A DNA stretch of 64,000 nucleotides from DATFVB01 sp963714035 (GCA_963714035.1 OY970224.1:3410001-3474000); one strand, 5' to 3'. Counted from the first letter of the stretch, positions 15,567-24,431 are shown. Notes: generated by a model from the letters alone, not told the origin. Program-made: numbers and translations.

Positions 15567-16724
15567 GTGAGCGCCTCCGAGTCTCCGGCCCGCATCCTGG
15601 TCGTCGACGACAACGAGATGAACCGGGACATGCTCGCGCGCCGGCTCGTGCGGCAGGGCTACGCCGTGGACGTCGCGGAGAACGGGCGCCGGGCGCTCGA
15701 GCGCGCCCGCGCGGCGAAGTACGACCTGATGCTCCTCGACGTCATGATGCCCGAGCTCGACGGCCGCCAGGTCCTCGAGCAGTGGATGCAGGACGCCGAG
15801 CTCCGCCGGACGCCCGTCGTGATGATCTCGGCGAGCGACGACACGGAGACGGTCGCCCGATGCATCGAGCTCGGCGCGGACGATTACCTGCCAAAGCCGT
15901 TCAACCCCGTCGTGCTGCGGGCGAGGGTCGGCGCCTCTCTCGAGAAGAAACGCCTGCGCGACCGCGAGCGGCTCTACGCCGAGAGTCTGGAGCGCGAGCT
16001 CGCGATCGGCCGGACGATTCAGGCGACGTTCCTCCCCGAGCGGCTCCCGGAGCCTCCGGGCTGGGAGATCGCCGCGCTCTTCGAGCCGGCGCGGCAGTGC
16101 GCGGGAGATTTCTACGACGCCTTCCTGCTTCCCGACGGCCGGATCGCGCTCGCGATCGCCGACGTGTGCGACAAGGGCGTCGGCGCGGCGCTCTTCATGG
16201 CGCTCTTCCGAAGCCTCCTCCGGTCGACGGCGGAGGCGTCCGCGGACGCCGCCTCGGAGGAGGTCGTTGCCCGCGCGGTCGTCCGCACGAACGACTACAT
16301 CGCGCGGACCCACGGCCGGTCGAACATGTTCGCGACGCTCTTCTTCGGCGTCGCCGAGCCGCGGACGGGGCGGGTTCTGTACGTCAACGGCGGCCACGAG
16401 GCCCCGCTCCTCCTCTCCGCGTCGGGAGCCGTCTCCGCCGAGCTGTCGCCGACCGGACCGGCGGTGGGAATGCTCGCCGAATCTTCCTATGCTGTCGCGG
16501 CCGCCGCGATCGCGCCGGGGGAGACGCTCTTCGCGTTCACCGACGGGGTCACGGACGCGAAAGGAGCGGACGGCTTCTTCGGGCGGGAGCGGATGCTCGC
16601 CCGGCTCGCTCCCTCCTCCGCGGCCGGGCTCCTCGAGGCGGTCGGCGGAGCGGTGAGCGAGCACGTCGGGGACGCGGAGCGCTACGACGACCTGACGATG
16701 CTCGCGATCCGGCGCCTGCCCTGA
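15567..16724 (+). CDS. Receiver-PP2C (SpoIIE/RsbU-type) serine phosphatase
   Basis: 385 aa. Residues 8-128 are a receiver with phospho-acceptor Asp58 in LMLLDVMMPELDG and Lys in YLPKPFNP. A short coiled coil (130-160) leads to a PP2C-type phosphatase of the SpoIIE/RsbU kind: metal ligands in CAGDFYDAF, IADVCDKGVGAALFMAL, TDGVTDAKG and DDLTMLAI. Phosphorylation of the receiver would turn on dephosphorylation of the STAS protein encoded 0.9 kb upstream. It starts with GTG 13 nt after the patatin stop. It ends the operon; a 74-nt gap separates the first LPxTA gene. Confidence 0.95.
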   Translation: MSASESPARILVVDDNEMNRDMLARRLVRQGYAVDVAENGRRALERARAAKYDLMLLDVMMPELDGRQVLEQWMQDAELRRTPVVMISASDDTETVARCIELGADDYLPKPFNPVVLRARVGASLEKKRLRDRERLYAESLERELAIGRTIQATFLPERLPEPPGWEIAALFEPARQCAGDFYDAFLLPDGRIALAIADVCDKGVGAALFMALFRSLLRSTAEASADAASEEVVARAVVRTNDYIARTHGRSNMFATLFFGVAEPRTGRVLYVNGGHEAPLLLSASGAVSAELSPTGPAVGMLAESSYAVAAAAIAPGETLFAFTDGVTDAKGADGFFGRERMLARLAPSSAAGLLEAVGGAVSEHVGDAERYDDLTMLAIRRLP

Positions 16725-16798
16725 TCTCGAAAAATGCCCATAAACGGGCGTTTCTTGGCGCGGCCCTTGCATTTCCCGGGCCTGAAGGAGAAACGCCT

Positions 16799-17488
16799 AT
16801 GAAGCCCACACGAATTTTTACCGCTCTACTGCTCAGTCTCGGGATCTCGGCGGCGGCGCTGGCCCAGGGAGCCGGGTCGGTGCAGCGAACGACGAAGCTC
16901 GCCGTGAGCGAGCCGACGATGGTCGGCAACGTGATGCTCGATCCGGGCAGCTACACGCTTCGCGTGAACGACTACCAGTCCGAAAAGGTTCAGGTCGTCA
17001 TCACGCGGGATTCCGACAGCAAGACGGTGGGCACCGTGGTCACGTCGCGGGAGCGCCGGAGCCTCGACACCCATCAGGCCTCGGACAACCAGACGCAGTT
17101 CACCTACACCACGTTCAACGGGCATCCCGCGGTCGCGACGTGGTTCTATCCCGGCGACGAGTGGGGCGAGAAGTTCGCCTACGGCGCCGAGACGACCGCC
17201 TCGGCCACGACCGGCGGTGACGTGACGATGACGCAGACTCCGGCTCCGACCGCTTCGACGTCGACGATGGCCGAATCGACAGCGCCGGCCCCGATGACGA
17301 CCGAGAGCACGGTCGCGGAACCGGCTCCGGCTCCGGCTCCTGCTCCGACGGAGACCGAGCCCGCGCCCGCTCCGCAGATGACGACTCTTCCCAGGACCGC
17401 GAGCTCGACGCCGCTCGTCGCGCTCCTCGGCGCGCTGGCTCTCGCCGGCGCTTCCGCGGTCCGCTTCGGACGCCGCAAGGCCGCCTGA
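16799..17488 (+). CDS. Exported LPxTA-anchored surface protein (paralog 1)
   Basis: 229 aa. A signal peptide (residues 1-22, ending AALAQG) precedes a compact domain (25-145) rich in Tyr, Thr and charged residues, with VMLDPGSYTLRVNDY and HPAVATWFYPGDEWGEKF. Then follow a Pro/Ala/Thr-rich linker (150-195) and a C-terminal sorting signal: LPRTA (197-201), a hydrophobic stretch, then RFGRRKAA. This is the layout of sortase substrates and fits the sortase encoded at 10064. The function of the folded domain is unknown. The ribosome site GAAGGAG is 8 nt before the ATG. An intrinsic terminator follows. The paralog at 17658 shares the same layout. Confidence 0.9.
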   Translation: MKPTRIFTALLLSLGISAAALAQGAGSVQRTTKLAVSEPTMVGNVMLDPGSYTLRVNDYQSEKVQVVITRDSDSKTVGTVVTSRERRSLDTHQASDNQTQFTYTTFNGHPAVATWFYPGDEWGEKFAYGAETTASATTGGDVTMTQTPAPTASTSTMAESTAPAPMTTESTVAEPAPAPAPAPTETEPAPAPQMTTLPRTASSTPLVALLGALALAGASAVRFGRRKAA

Positions 17489-17513
17489 AGACCTTTCGAT
17501 CCGAAGACCGGGG

Positions 17514-17543
17514 CGCCGGGCGAAAGCCCGGCGTTCTTTTTTT
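17514..17543 (+). terminator. Intrinsic terminator after the first LPxTA gene
   Basis: A perfect 8-bp stem CGCCGGGC/GCCCGGCG with a GAAA tetraloop (17522-17525) is followed by TTCTTTTTTT. It starts 26 nt after the stop codon. Confidence 0.93.
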
Positions 17544-17657
17544 GGCGCGTGCCGCCCGGCGAACCCTCCGGGCGTTCGGCGGCGACAACTGCCGCCTGCC
17601 GGAAGGCTTGCTTTTCCCGCGGTAACTGGCCATTCTTCGCACAGGGAGGAGACACCC

Positions 17658-18362
17658 ATGAAACCGACACGATCTCTGGCAGTCCTGGTGTTCAGCCTTG
17701 GCATCGCGGCGCTCGCGGTCGCGCAGGGGGGAGCGGTTCAGCGAGACACGAGTCTGGCCGTCAGCGAGCCGACTCAGGTCGGTCCGTTGCTGCTCGACCC
17801 GGGCATCTACACGCTCCGCGTCCACGACTACAAGGGGGAAAAGGTCCAGGTCACGATCCTTCGCGACTCCGACAAGAAGACGATGGGAACCGCGACGGCG
17901 ACCAGAGCGCGGCGAAATCTCGATTCGCACGAGGCCTCGGATAACCAGACGCATTTCACCTACACCACCTACAACGGACATCCCGCCGTCAGCACCTGGT
18001 ATTACCCGGGTGACGAATGGGGGGAGCAATTCGTCTACAGCGGTCAGGCGAGCGAGATGACGATGAGCCAGAGCCCCGCGCCGGCCCCGCCGGCCATGGC
18101 GGAGTCGGCCCCGCCGCCGCCGGCTCCCCCCGCCGAAGAGCGCCACGAGGAGACGAAGATGGCCGAGGCGGCGCCCGCTCCCGCGCCGGCTCCCGTCGCC
18201 GAGGCTCCGGCTCCGGCTCCGGCCCCCGCTCCGGTGCCCGCGCCGGCACATCACCACACGCTCCCGAAGACGGCGGGCTCGACGCCGCTGGCGGCTCTCT
18301 TCGGGGTGCTCTTCCTCGCCGGCGCCGCCGCGATTCGTTTCGGTCGACGCCAGGCGGCTTGA
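17658..18362 (+). CDS. Exported LPxTA-anchored surface protein (paralog 2)
   Basis: 234 aa, a paralog of the preceding protein (shared LAVSEPTxVG, LDPGxYTLRVxDY, EASDNQTHFTYTTYNGHPAV, YYPGDEWGEQF). A signal peptide covers 1-21 and a Pro/Ala-rich linker about 135-200, with repeated PAPAPA steps. The sorting signal is LPKTA (202-206), then a hydrophobic segment and RFGRRQAA. The ribosome site GGGAGGAG precedes the ATG. It is likely a wall- or envelope-linked product of the sortase at 10064. Both paralogs have their own terminator and a separate upstream region, so their doses can be set independently. Confidence 0.9.
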   Translation: MKPTRSLAVLVFSLGIAALAVAQGGAVQRDTSLAVSEPTQVGPLLLDPGIYTLRVHDYKGEKVQVTILRDSDKKTMGTATATRARRNLDSHEASDNQTHFTYTTYNGHPAVSTWYYPGDEWGEQFVYSGQASEMTMSQSPAPAPPAMAESAPPPPAPPAEERHEETKMAEAAPAPAPAPVAEAPAPAPAPAPVPAPAHHHTLPKTAGSTPLAALFGVLFLAGAAAIRFGRRQAA

Positions 18363-18383
18363 AGGCGATTCCCCGACCCGATC

Positions 18384-18415
18384 GCGCCGGGCGAAACGCC
18401 CGGCGCTTTTCTTTT
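18384..18415 (+). terminator. Intrinsic terminator after the second LPxTA gene
   Basis: A perfect 10-bp stem GCGCCGGGCG/CGCCCGGCGC with an AAA loop is followed by TTTTCTTTT. The stem shares its core with the terminator at 17514, as expected from a gene duplication that carried the 3' region. Confidence 0.93.
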
Positions 18416-18441
18416 CCGCCTTCGCGGCGGCTCGCGTTCGT

Positions 18442-19194
18442 ATGATCCGGGCATCCCGCCCCGCCATCGACCTTCTCGGCGTCGAGAAGCGTTTCGGGGA
18501 CTCCATCGCCCTTCGGCCGACGACGCTGTCGATCGCGCCGGGACGCACGACGGCGTTGATCGGCCGGTCCGGTTCGGGAAAGTCGACCATCCTTCGCCTG
18601 ATCGTCGGGCTTGTCCCGCCGACCGCCGGCGAGGTCCGGATCGGAGGCGTACCGGCGGCGTCTTTCGCGATCGACGAGCTTCGCCACCGGATGGGTTACG
18701 TCATCCAGGAAGGAGGGCTCTTCCCGCACCTGACCGTGCGCGGGAACGCGCTTCTGCTCGGGCGTCATCTCCGGCGCCCCGCGGGCGAGCTCGAGAGCCG
18801 GCTGCGGCAGCTTGCCGAGCTCGTCCGGCTCCCCGCGGCGCTCCTCGGCCGATATCCGCGGGAGCTCTCCGGCGGCGAGCGGCAGCGGGCGGGACTCCTG
18901 CGCGCGCTGCTCCTCGATCCCGAGATCCTCCTCCTCGACGAGCCGATGGGCGCCCTCGACGCCCTCGTCCGCGCGGAGCTCCAGGAGGAGTTCCGGGAAG
19001 TGTTCGCTCGCGTCGCGCCGACGGTCGTGCTCGTCACGCACGACCTCGCGGAGGCGGCCTACCTCGCCGACCGGCTCGTGCTGCTCGATCGCGGCGCCGT
19101 CGTGCAGGAAGGGACGCTCGACGAATTCCGGCGCTCGCCGGCGGCGCCGTTCGTCCGCGCTTTCGTCGAAGCGCAGCGCGGAGTCCCGGCGTGA
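18442..19194 (+). CDS. Osmoprotectant-type ABC transporter ATP-binding protein
   Basis: 250 aa. Walker A is GRSGSGKST, the Q loop VIQEGGLFPHLTV, the signature LSGGERQRAGLLRALL, Walker B ILLLDEPMGALD, and the switch His is in VTHDLAEAAY. Closest in pattern to OpuCA/glycine-betaine importers, but it lacks the C-terminal CBS domains. It powers uptake by the fused binding protein/permease encoded next, whose GTG overlaps its stop by 4 nt. A TATGAT lies across the ATG and is probably fortuitous. Confidence 0.92.
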   Translation: MIRASRPAIDLLGVEKRFGDSIALRPTTLSIAPGRTTALIGRSGSGKSTILRLIVGLVPPTAGEVRIGGVPAASFAIDELRHRMGYVIQEGGLFPHLTVRGNALLLGRHLRRPAGELESRLRQLAELVRLPAALLGRYPRELSGGERQRAGLLRALLLDPEILLLDEPMGALDALVRAELQEEFREVFARVAPTVVLVTHDLAEAAYLADRLVLLDRGAVVQEGTLDEFRRSPAAPFVRAFVEAQRGVPA

Positions 19195-20660
19195 AGAGCG
19201 TGGCGGCGGGGCTGCTCGCTCTCCTGGCGGCGCATTCGCTCGGCGCTTCGCCCGTGCGCGTCGGCTCGAAGAAGTTCACGGAGTCGTACGTCCTCGGGGA
19301 GATCGCGGTGCGCGCGCTCGGCGCGGCGGGAATTCCCGCGGAGCACCGGCAGGGGATGGGAGGGACGCTGATCCTCTGGCGCGCGCTCGCCTCCGGCGCG
19401 ATCGACGTCTATCCCGAATACACCGGAACGATCGCGGAGGAGATCGTGCGGGCGCCGGCCGAAGGGTCGGTATCCGCGCTGCGGCCGCGCCTGGCGGCGA
19501 TGGGGATCGGGATGACGGACCCGCTCGGGTTCGACAACACCTACGCGCTCGTGATGCGGCGCGCCCGGGCCCGGGACCTCGGGATCGCGACGATCGGCGA
19601 CCTGCGGAATCATCCCGATCTCGCCGCCGGCCTCACCCACGAGTTCCTGGGCCGGAGGGACGGATGGGCGCCCCTCGCGCGGCGGTACGGGCTCTCCCTC
19701 GACGTCCGCGGGGTCGACCACGCGCTCGGCTACGCGGCGCTCGCGAGCGGAGCGATCGAGGTCAAGGACGCCTATTCGACCGACGCCCGGATCGCAGAGG
19801 ACGATCTCGTCGTTCTGCGCGACGATCTGGGCTTCTTCCCGAGCTACGAAGCGGTGTTCCTGTACCGCGAGTCGCTCGCTCCCGCCGCGGTCGCCGCGCT
19901 CGGGCGCCTCTCGGGAAGAATCGGCGAGAGCGAGATGACGAGGCTGAACGCCGAGGCGGAGCGGACGCGGGACTACGCTCGAGCCGCGAGCCTGTTCTTC
20001 GGGAAACGGGGCGCTCCCGCCGCCTCGGTTCCTCTCCGAATCGCGCGCTGGACGCGGCGGCACGTCGAGCTGGTCGCCGTCTCGGTCGCTCTCGCGATCC
20101 TCGCGGGCATTCCGCTCGGGATCGCGGCGAGCGGCCCCGGCTGGGTCGCGCGAACGATCCTCGGGGCAGTCGGCACGATCCAGACGATCCCCGCGCTCGC
20201 TCTCCTCGCGCTCCTCGTCCCGATCCCCTTCCTCGGCATCTCCCCGGCGACCGCCGTCGTGGCGCTCTTCCTGTACGGACTGCTGCCGATCGTGCGGAAC
20301 ACGTCGACCGGTCTCCAGGACATCCCTCCCGGGATCCGGGAATCCGCCGAGGCGCTCGGCCTTCCCGCGCGGGCGCGCCTCTTCCGCATCTATCTGCCGA
20401 TGGCTTCCCGCACGATCCTCGCCGGAATCCGGACGAGCGCCGTCATCGCGGTGGGCACGGCGACGCTCGCGGCGCTCATCGGCGCCGGCGGGCTGGGCGA
20501 GCCGATCATTTCCGGGCTCAACCTCAACGACCACGCGACGATCCTCGAGGGCGCCGTTCCCGCGGCCCTGCTCGCGCTCGTCGTCGAAGCCCTGTTCCTG
20601 ATTGCCGATCGGATCGTGATCCCGCGGGGGCTCCAGGGGAGGCCGTCCGCGGAACGCTGA
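19191..20660 (+). CDS. Fused substrate-binding protein and permease of an osmoprotectant/quaternary-amine ABC transporter
   Basis: 489 aa. A signal-anchor (1-18) is followed by a periplasmic quaternary-amine binding domain (about 20-275: VRVGSKKFTESYVLGEI, IDVYPEYTGT, GFDNTYALVMR). A permease follows (about 290-480) with some five membrane segments and the coupling loop ESAEALGLPARARLFRIYLPMA. The order binding protein then permease is the reverse of the better-known permease then binding protein fusions. The ligand could be glycine betaine, choline or a related thiol-betaine; it cannot be fixed here. The GTG start overlaps the ATPase stop, forming a two-gene operon that is a complete importer. 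Confidence 0.9.
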   Translation: MKSVAAGLLALLAAHSLGASPVRVGSKKFTESYVLGEIAVRALGAAGIPAEHRQGMGGTLILWRALASGAIDVYPEYTGTIAEEIVRAPAEGSVSALRPRLAAMGIGMTDPLGFDNTYALVMRRARARDLGIATIGDLRNHPDLAAGLTHEFLGRRDGWAPLARRYGLSLDVRGVDHALGYAALASGAIEVKDAYSTDARIAEDDLVVLRDDLGFFPSYEAVFLYRESLAPAAVAALGRLSGRIGESEMTRLNAEAERTRDYARAASLFFGKRGAPAASVPLRIARWTRRHVELVAVSVALAILAGIPLGIAASGPGWVARTILGAVGTIQTIPALALLALLVPIPFLGISPATAVVALFLYGLLPIVRNTSTGLQDIPPGIRESAEALGLPARARLFRIYLPMASRTILAGIRTSAVIAVGTATLAALIGAGGLGEPIISGLNLNDHATILEGAVPAALLALVVEALFLIADRIVIPRGLQGRPSAER

Positions 20661-20691
20661 TCGTCGTTTCAGGTTTCCCGTTTCCCTCGCG

Positions 20692-21738
20692 TCAGCGCGC
20701 CGCGACCGGGACCTTGAAGAACTCCTGCATCACCGACGCGCGCCGCGCGCGGGCGTTGCCGACGGGGCCGACGCCGAAGATCCCTTCGATCGTCCGGAAC
20801 AGGTCGTAGTGGTCGTAGCGTTTCCCGACTTCGCCGTGCGCGACGCGAGGAGAGATCATCAGCATCCCGATCGTCTTTTCTCCCCGCCCATCGCATTCGT
20901 CCCACGTGATCATCACGACGCCGCTTCGGTATGCTTGCGATCGCCGGATCGCGGGAAGGATCTCCCTGAGCCAGTCGTCCCCCTGGCGGATCTGGCTCTT
21001 CCAGCTCCAGGGCCCGCTGGCGCGCTGGTTGTGCATGTCGTGGTAGAGGTCCGGCGTGATGAACGCGTACGCGGGCGAGCTCTTCTCGCTCCTGAGGTCT
21101 TCGAACATCTGCGCGAGGGGCTTCACGTGTTCGGCGCAGTATTTCCGATCGTGGGTGACGTCCGTGAAATACATCGCCGGGTTGTGGCGCACCGCGTAAA
21201 GGCCGTGATTCGAGACCGGACAGGGATGGAGCTCGATGTGCTCCTGGTAGGAACGCCACGCGAGGGGCGGCCGGGCGTGATCGAGCAGCCACGCGAGATG
21301 GTCGTGGGTGGTCTGGCTGTTGTCCTCGGGGTCGCGGTCGTTGCGGATGCCGAACGTGTCTCCGGCCTCGAGAACCAGGTAATTCGGCTCGCTCGGGTGC
21401 GTCACCCCCACGTAGTCGCTCCCCCAGGCGACTTCCGGGTCCGAGAGAAGGCCGTTGATGAAGGGGGCTTCCTTCCGGTTCCCGTAGATCTCCGGCCAGT
21501 CGTGGTTCTCCATCAGAATGAGGAAGACGTGGCGGATCGGCGGCTCGGCCGCGACGCTCGTCGTGGTGGTCGTCACCGTCGTTCCGGTTCCGGCCGTCGT
21601 CGTCGTGACGGTCGTCGTCGTGCGGGTCGGGCTCGGCTCGGGGGCCGCGAGGGCGAGCGCGCCGGCCGCGAGGATCATCGCGAAGGCGCGGCCCGCGCCC
21701 GGCCGCCGGCCGGGCGGGAGATCGCTCGAATCGTGCAC
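20692..21738 (-). CDS. Exported phosphoesterase-family (acid phosphatase-like) protein
   Basis: 348 aa. The GTG at 21738 has a strong GGAGGAG 6 nt upstream, so the open frame beyond it is not used. A signal peptide (about 20-40) is followed by an extreme Thr-rich linker (about 45-68, runs of Thr with Val and Gly). The catalytic domain has HVFLILMENHDWPEI, THPSEPNYLVLEAG, ITPDLYHDMHN, MITWDECDG and YDHYDLFRTIEGIFG, the pattern of the phosphoesterase family that includes acid phosphatases and phospholipase C relatives. It would act outside the cytoplasmic membrane. It is convergent with the transporter operon (31 nt between stops). The substrate is unknown. Confidence 0.88.
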   Translation of the reverse strand: MHDSSDLPPGRRPGAGRAFAMILAAGALALAAPEPSPTRTTTTVTTTTAGTGTTVTTTTTSVAAEPPIRHVFLILMENHDWPEIYGNRKEAPFINGLLSDPEVAWGSDYVGVTHPSEPNYLVLEAGDTFGIRNDRDPEDNSQTTHDHLAWLLDHARPPLAWRSYQEHIELHPCPVSNHGLYAVRHNPAMYFTDVTHDRKYCAEHVKPLAQMFEDLRSEKSSPAYAFITPDLYHDMHNQRASGPWSWKSQIRQGDDWLREILPAIRRSQAYRSGVVMITWDECDGRGEKTIGMLMISPRVAHGEVGKRYDHYDLFRTIEGIFGVGPVGNARARRASVMQEFFKVPVAAR

Positions 21739-21899
21739 GCGGCTCCTCCGAAGCAACAATAGAGCCATTCGCCGGCCTGCCGAACGGGGCCCTGTCCCGC
21801 TCGCCCGTCCTCTCCCGGGGGGAGGGGGCGCCGGCCGGGCGCGCGACGGGGTGGGGTCGGCCGGCACCCGGAACAGTCGAAAAAAGGTTTGCGTCCGGG

Positions 21900-21905
21900 T
21901 ACAAT
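21900..21905 (+). promoter_or_regulatory. Candidate -10 hexamer TACAAT for the DUF4388 gene
   Basis: TACAAT ends 9 nt before the GTG start at 21915. A GGGGAG stretch lies between the two, too close to the start to be a normal ribosome site. Confidence 0.45.
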
Positions 21906-21914
21906 TCAGGGGAG

Positions 21915-24431
21915 GTGGGGGAGTCTTTCGATACCGGCCAGGGAGGATGGGACGTCCGTGAAGCGCTTTTCGAGCTGCAGCGCTATCTCTCCGACGAGCT
22001 CGCCCCCCTCATGGTCCTCGACGCGATCGAGCTCCTCGTCCGCTATCCGCCGGAGCTGACCGCTACCGAGATCCAGAACTGGACCGCCGAACAGCACACG
22101 CTCGCCGGCGCGGCGGCGCCGACCTCCGACTATCTCTTCCACGGAATCAAGAAGCTGCACCTGCTCGCGGAATACAAACTGATCGGAGAGCAGACGATCG
22201 GGCCGTTCCTCGAGAAGGTCGCGACGGCTCTGCTGAAGGCATGCCCGGAAGAGGACCGTCTCCTCTTCGCGAGCAACGTTCGGCGCCTCGCGACCGCGGA
22301 GACGTATCTCAGCAGTCCGGTGTCGGTCCTCCATCGTCAGACCGGCGCCGAGCGCCCGCTCATCGCGACGAAGGCTCCGGCCGGCGCCCCCGCCGCGGCG
22401 TCCGGGATTCCGACCGAGCTCTCGAAGGCGGTCACGGACGGAATCCGGCGCTTCGCGTTCCTCCTGCACCGGCTCGGGCCGATGCCGCCCCGAAACCCCG
22501 GCGAGCCCGCGCCCCCCGTCGCTTCCGACCGGCAACAGGTGCTCTCCGAAATGCTCTCCGTCGCCGCGCGAGAGTCTCGGACCCCGGCCGACCTCGACCG
22601 GTACCTCGCCCGGCTCGGCGAGCTCGGCATGGATTCCCGGATCGATCGCGTATTCCGTTCGTTGTCGGTCGGGCTCCCCGGGTGGGCGATTCCCGTTTCC
22701 GACAAGGTGGCGGACAACCCCGAGACGCCGAAGGTCGGCGCCGTCGAGGCGATGCACAAGATCGTCGCCCTCGCCGACGATCCCGCCGAAGGCGCCCGGC
22801 GGTTCCACGAGATGGTTCGCGCCGCCGTCGAGCAGCTCAACGAGGGAGAGCTCGGGCGCGCCGTGACGATGTTCGATCTCGCCGAGCGCCTGGTCGCCGA
22901 GAAGAAGGTCGACTCGGAGAGGGCGGAGCTCACGCGTCGCGGAATGCAGGAGCTCGTCGATCTCGACCGTCTCCGGACGTACGCGGAGGACGCGAGCCGC
23001 CAGGCAACCCTCCGCAAGGTGCTCGGGTTCTTCCCCGCGCTCTCGCCGCAGGGGATCCTGGACGAGCTCGAGACCGAGCAGAAGCGGGAACGCCGGCGGC
23101 TCCTGGTCACGCTCCTGCAGGTCCACGGACCGGTCGCGCGCCGCGCGGCCCTCGAAAAGCTCCGCCAGCCGCTCAACCCCGCCGCCGGACAGGCGGGCTG
23201 GTACTTCCAGCGGAACCTCCTGAACGTCCTGCGGCGGATTCCGCGCTCCGAGGATTCCCCGCTCGAGGCGGAAATCGAGACGCTCGGCTCGCTCGGAAGG
23301 CCCGGGCAGCACATCCTCCTGATCAAGGAAGTGATGGCGAACCTCGCGATGATCCGCCACGACAAGACCGCGGCGGTGCTGATTTCGATCGCCCGGGAGT
23401 TCGAGACGTTCGCCGGGAAGGGGGGCGCCTACACGGCCGACGACGTCCAGACGGTCCTCGACCGCGCGTACTCGGCCCTCGCCCGCATCGGAACGTCGGC
23501 GGCGATCAATGCCGTCGTGGACCACGGACTCTCGGCCGTGGCCGGCCTCGGCGAAACGACCGCCCGCCTCGCCGAGCTCGCGGGCGTCGACCTCTCGAGC
23601 GAAATGACGGCGGTCGCGCGCCTCACGGCGGCTCTTCGGAAGGAGCTTCCCCGGAAGGTGTTCGGTTTCGTCATCGCGCGCAAGGCCCAGAACATCGAAT
23701 GGATCGTCCGGGCGTTGTCGTCGACGCCGACGCCGGAGGTCCGGCAGCTGTTCCGCGAGGTCGTGCGCATGTATCCCGAACAGGCGTTCGCGAAAGCGGC
23801 CGCCGCCGCGCTCGAAGGCTTCGACCACGTGGCGCCTCCGGCGGACAGCTCGTCGCTGCCGAGCCTCTCCGGAGATCTCGAGCTCTTCGGCATGCCGACC
23901 CTGCTCCAGAACCTGTCCATGAGCGAGGTGACGGGCGTTCTCACCCTGACCGACCGTTCGGGGGACACGGCGGGTGAGCTCACGTTCTCCGGGGGCAAGC
24001 TCGCGCACTGCCGCGTGGGTCCGCTCCGGAGCCGCGATGCGGTGTATCAGCTCTTCGAGAACCCGGCTCCCGGCACGTTCTCCTTCGTCAACCGCCGCGA
24101 CGATGGAGCGCCGCCGGACGCGGCCTCTCTCCTCGAAATCGTGCCGCTGATCTTCGAAGGGAGCCGCCGGTACGACGAGCTCCGGCAGGCGCGCACGATC
24201 GTTCCCGAGGGGACGTCTCTCGCGCGCACGGGAGTGCCGCCCACCGCGCCGGAGGACGAGCGCGACCCGACCCTGTTCCAGGGCGTCTTCGCGAAGGTCG
24301 TCGCCGGCTCCTCTCCCGCCCAGTGCGAAGCCGATTTTTTCGTCGACTCGTATCGCATCTACCGGCTCATCGCGCACTGGCTGGAAGAGGGGTCGCTCGC
24401 GGGGTCGGAATCGGCCTCGGCAACGGCGTAG
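21915..24431 (+). CDS. Large DUF4388 (PATAN-like) domain protein with helical repeats
   Basis: 838 aa, cytoplasmic by its lack of signal peptide or membrane segments. Most of the length is helical and repetitive in feel (HEAT-like, about 20-640), including KTAAVLISIAREFETF and TSAAINAVVDHGLSAV. A C-terminal DUF4388 domain begins near 650 (LSGDLELFGMPTLLQNLSMSEVTGV...ELTFSGGKLAHCRVG). DUF4388 proteins occur in delta-proteobacteria and Acidobacteria, often near signalling or motility genes, and no enzymatic role is known. The start is GTG at 21915. No partner gene is adjacent; upstream is the divergent phosphoesterase. Confidence 0.85.
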   Translation: MGESFDTGQGGWDVREALFELQRYLSDELAPLMVLDAIELLVRYPPELTATEIQNWTAEQHTLAGAAAPTSDYLFHGIKKLHLLAEYKLIGEQTIGPFLEKVATALLKACPEEDRLLFASNVRRLATAETYLSSPVSVLHRQTGAERPLIATKAPAGAPAAASGIPTELSKAVTDGIRRFAFLLHRLGPMPPRNPGEPAPPVASDRQQVLSEMLSVAARESRTPADLDRYLARLGELGMDSRIDRVFRSLSVGLPGWAIPVSDKVADNPETPKVGAVEAMHKIVALADDPAEGARRFHEMVRAAVEQLNEGELGRAVTMFDLAERLVAEKKVDSERAELTRRGMQELVDLDRLRTYAEDASRQATLRKVLGFFPALSPQGILDELETEQKRERRRLLVTLLQVHGPVARRAALEKLRQPLNPAAGQAGWYFQRNLLNVLRRIPRSEDSPLEAEIETLGSLGRPGQHILLIKEVMANLAMIRHDKTAAVLISIAREFETFAGKGGAYTADDVQTVLDRAYSALARIGTSAAINAVVDHGLSAVAGLGETTARLAELAGVDLSSEMTAVARLTAALRKELPRKVFGFVIARKAQNIEWIVRALSSTPTPEVRQLFREVVRMYPEQAFAKAAAAALEGFDHVAPPADSSSLPSLSGDLELFGMPTLLQNLSMSEVTGVLTLTDRSGDTAGELTFSGGKLAHCRVGPLRSRDAVYQLFENPAPGTFSFVNRRDDGAPPDAASLLEIVPLIFEGSRRYDELRQARTIVPEGTSLARTGVPPTAPEDERDPTLFQGVFAKVVAGSSPAQCEADFFVDSYRIYRLIAHWLEEGSLAGSESASATA

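Noticed and set aside
18441..18446. TATGAT considered as a -10 box for the ABC ATPase gene.
   Set aside because: It overlaps the ATG start codon itself and no later start codon is available, so a transcript from it could not encode the protein.
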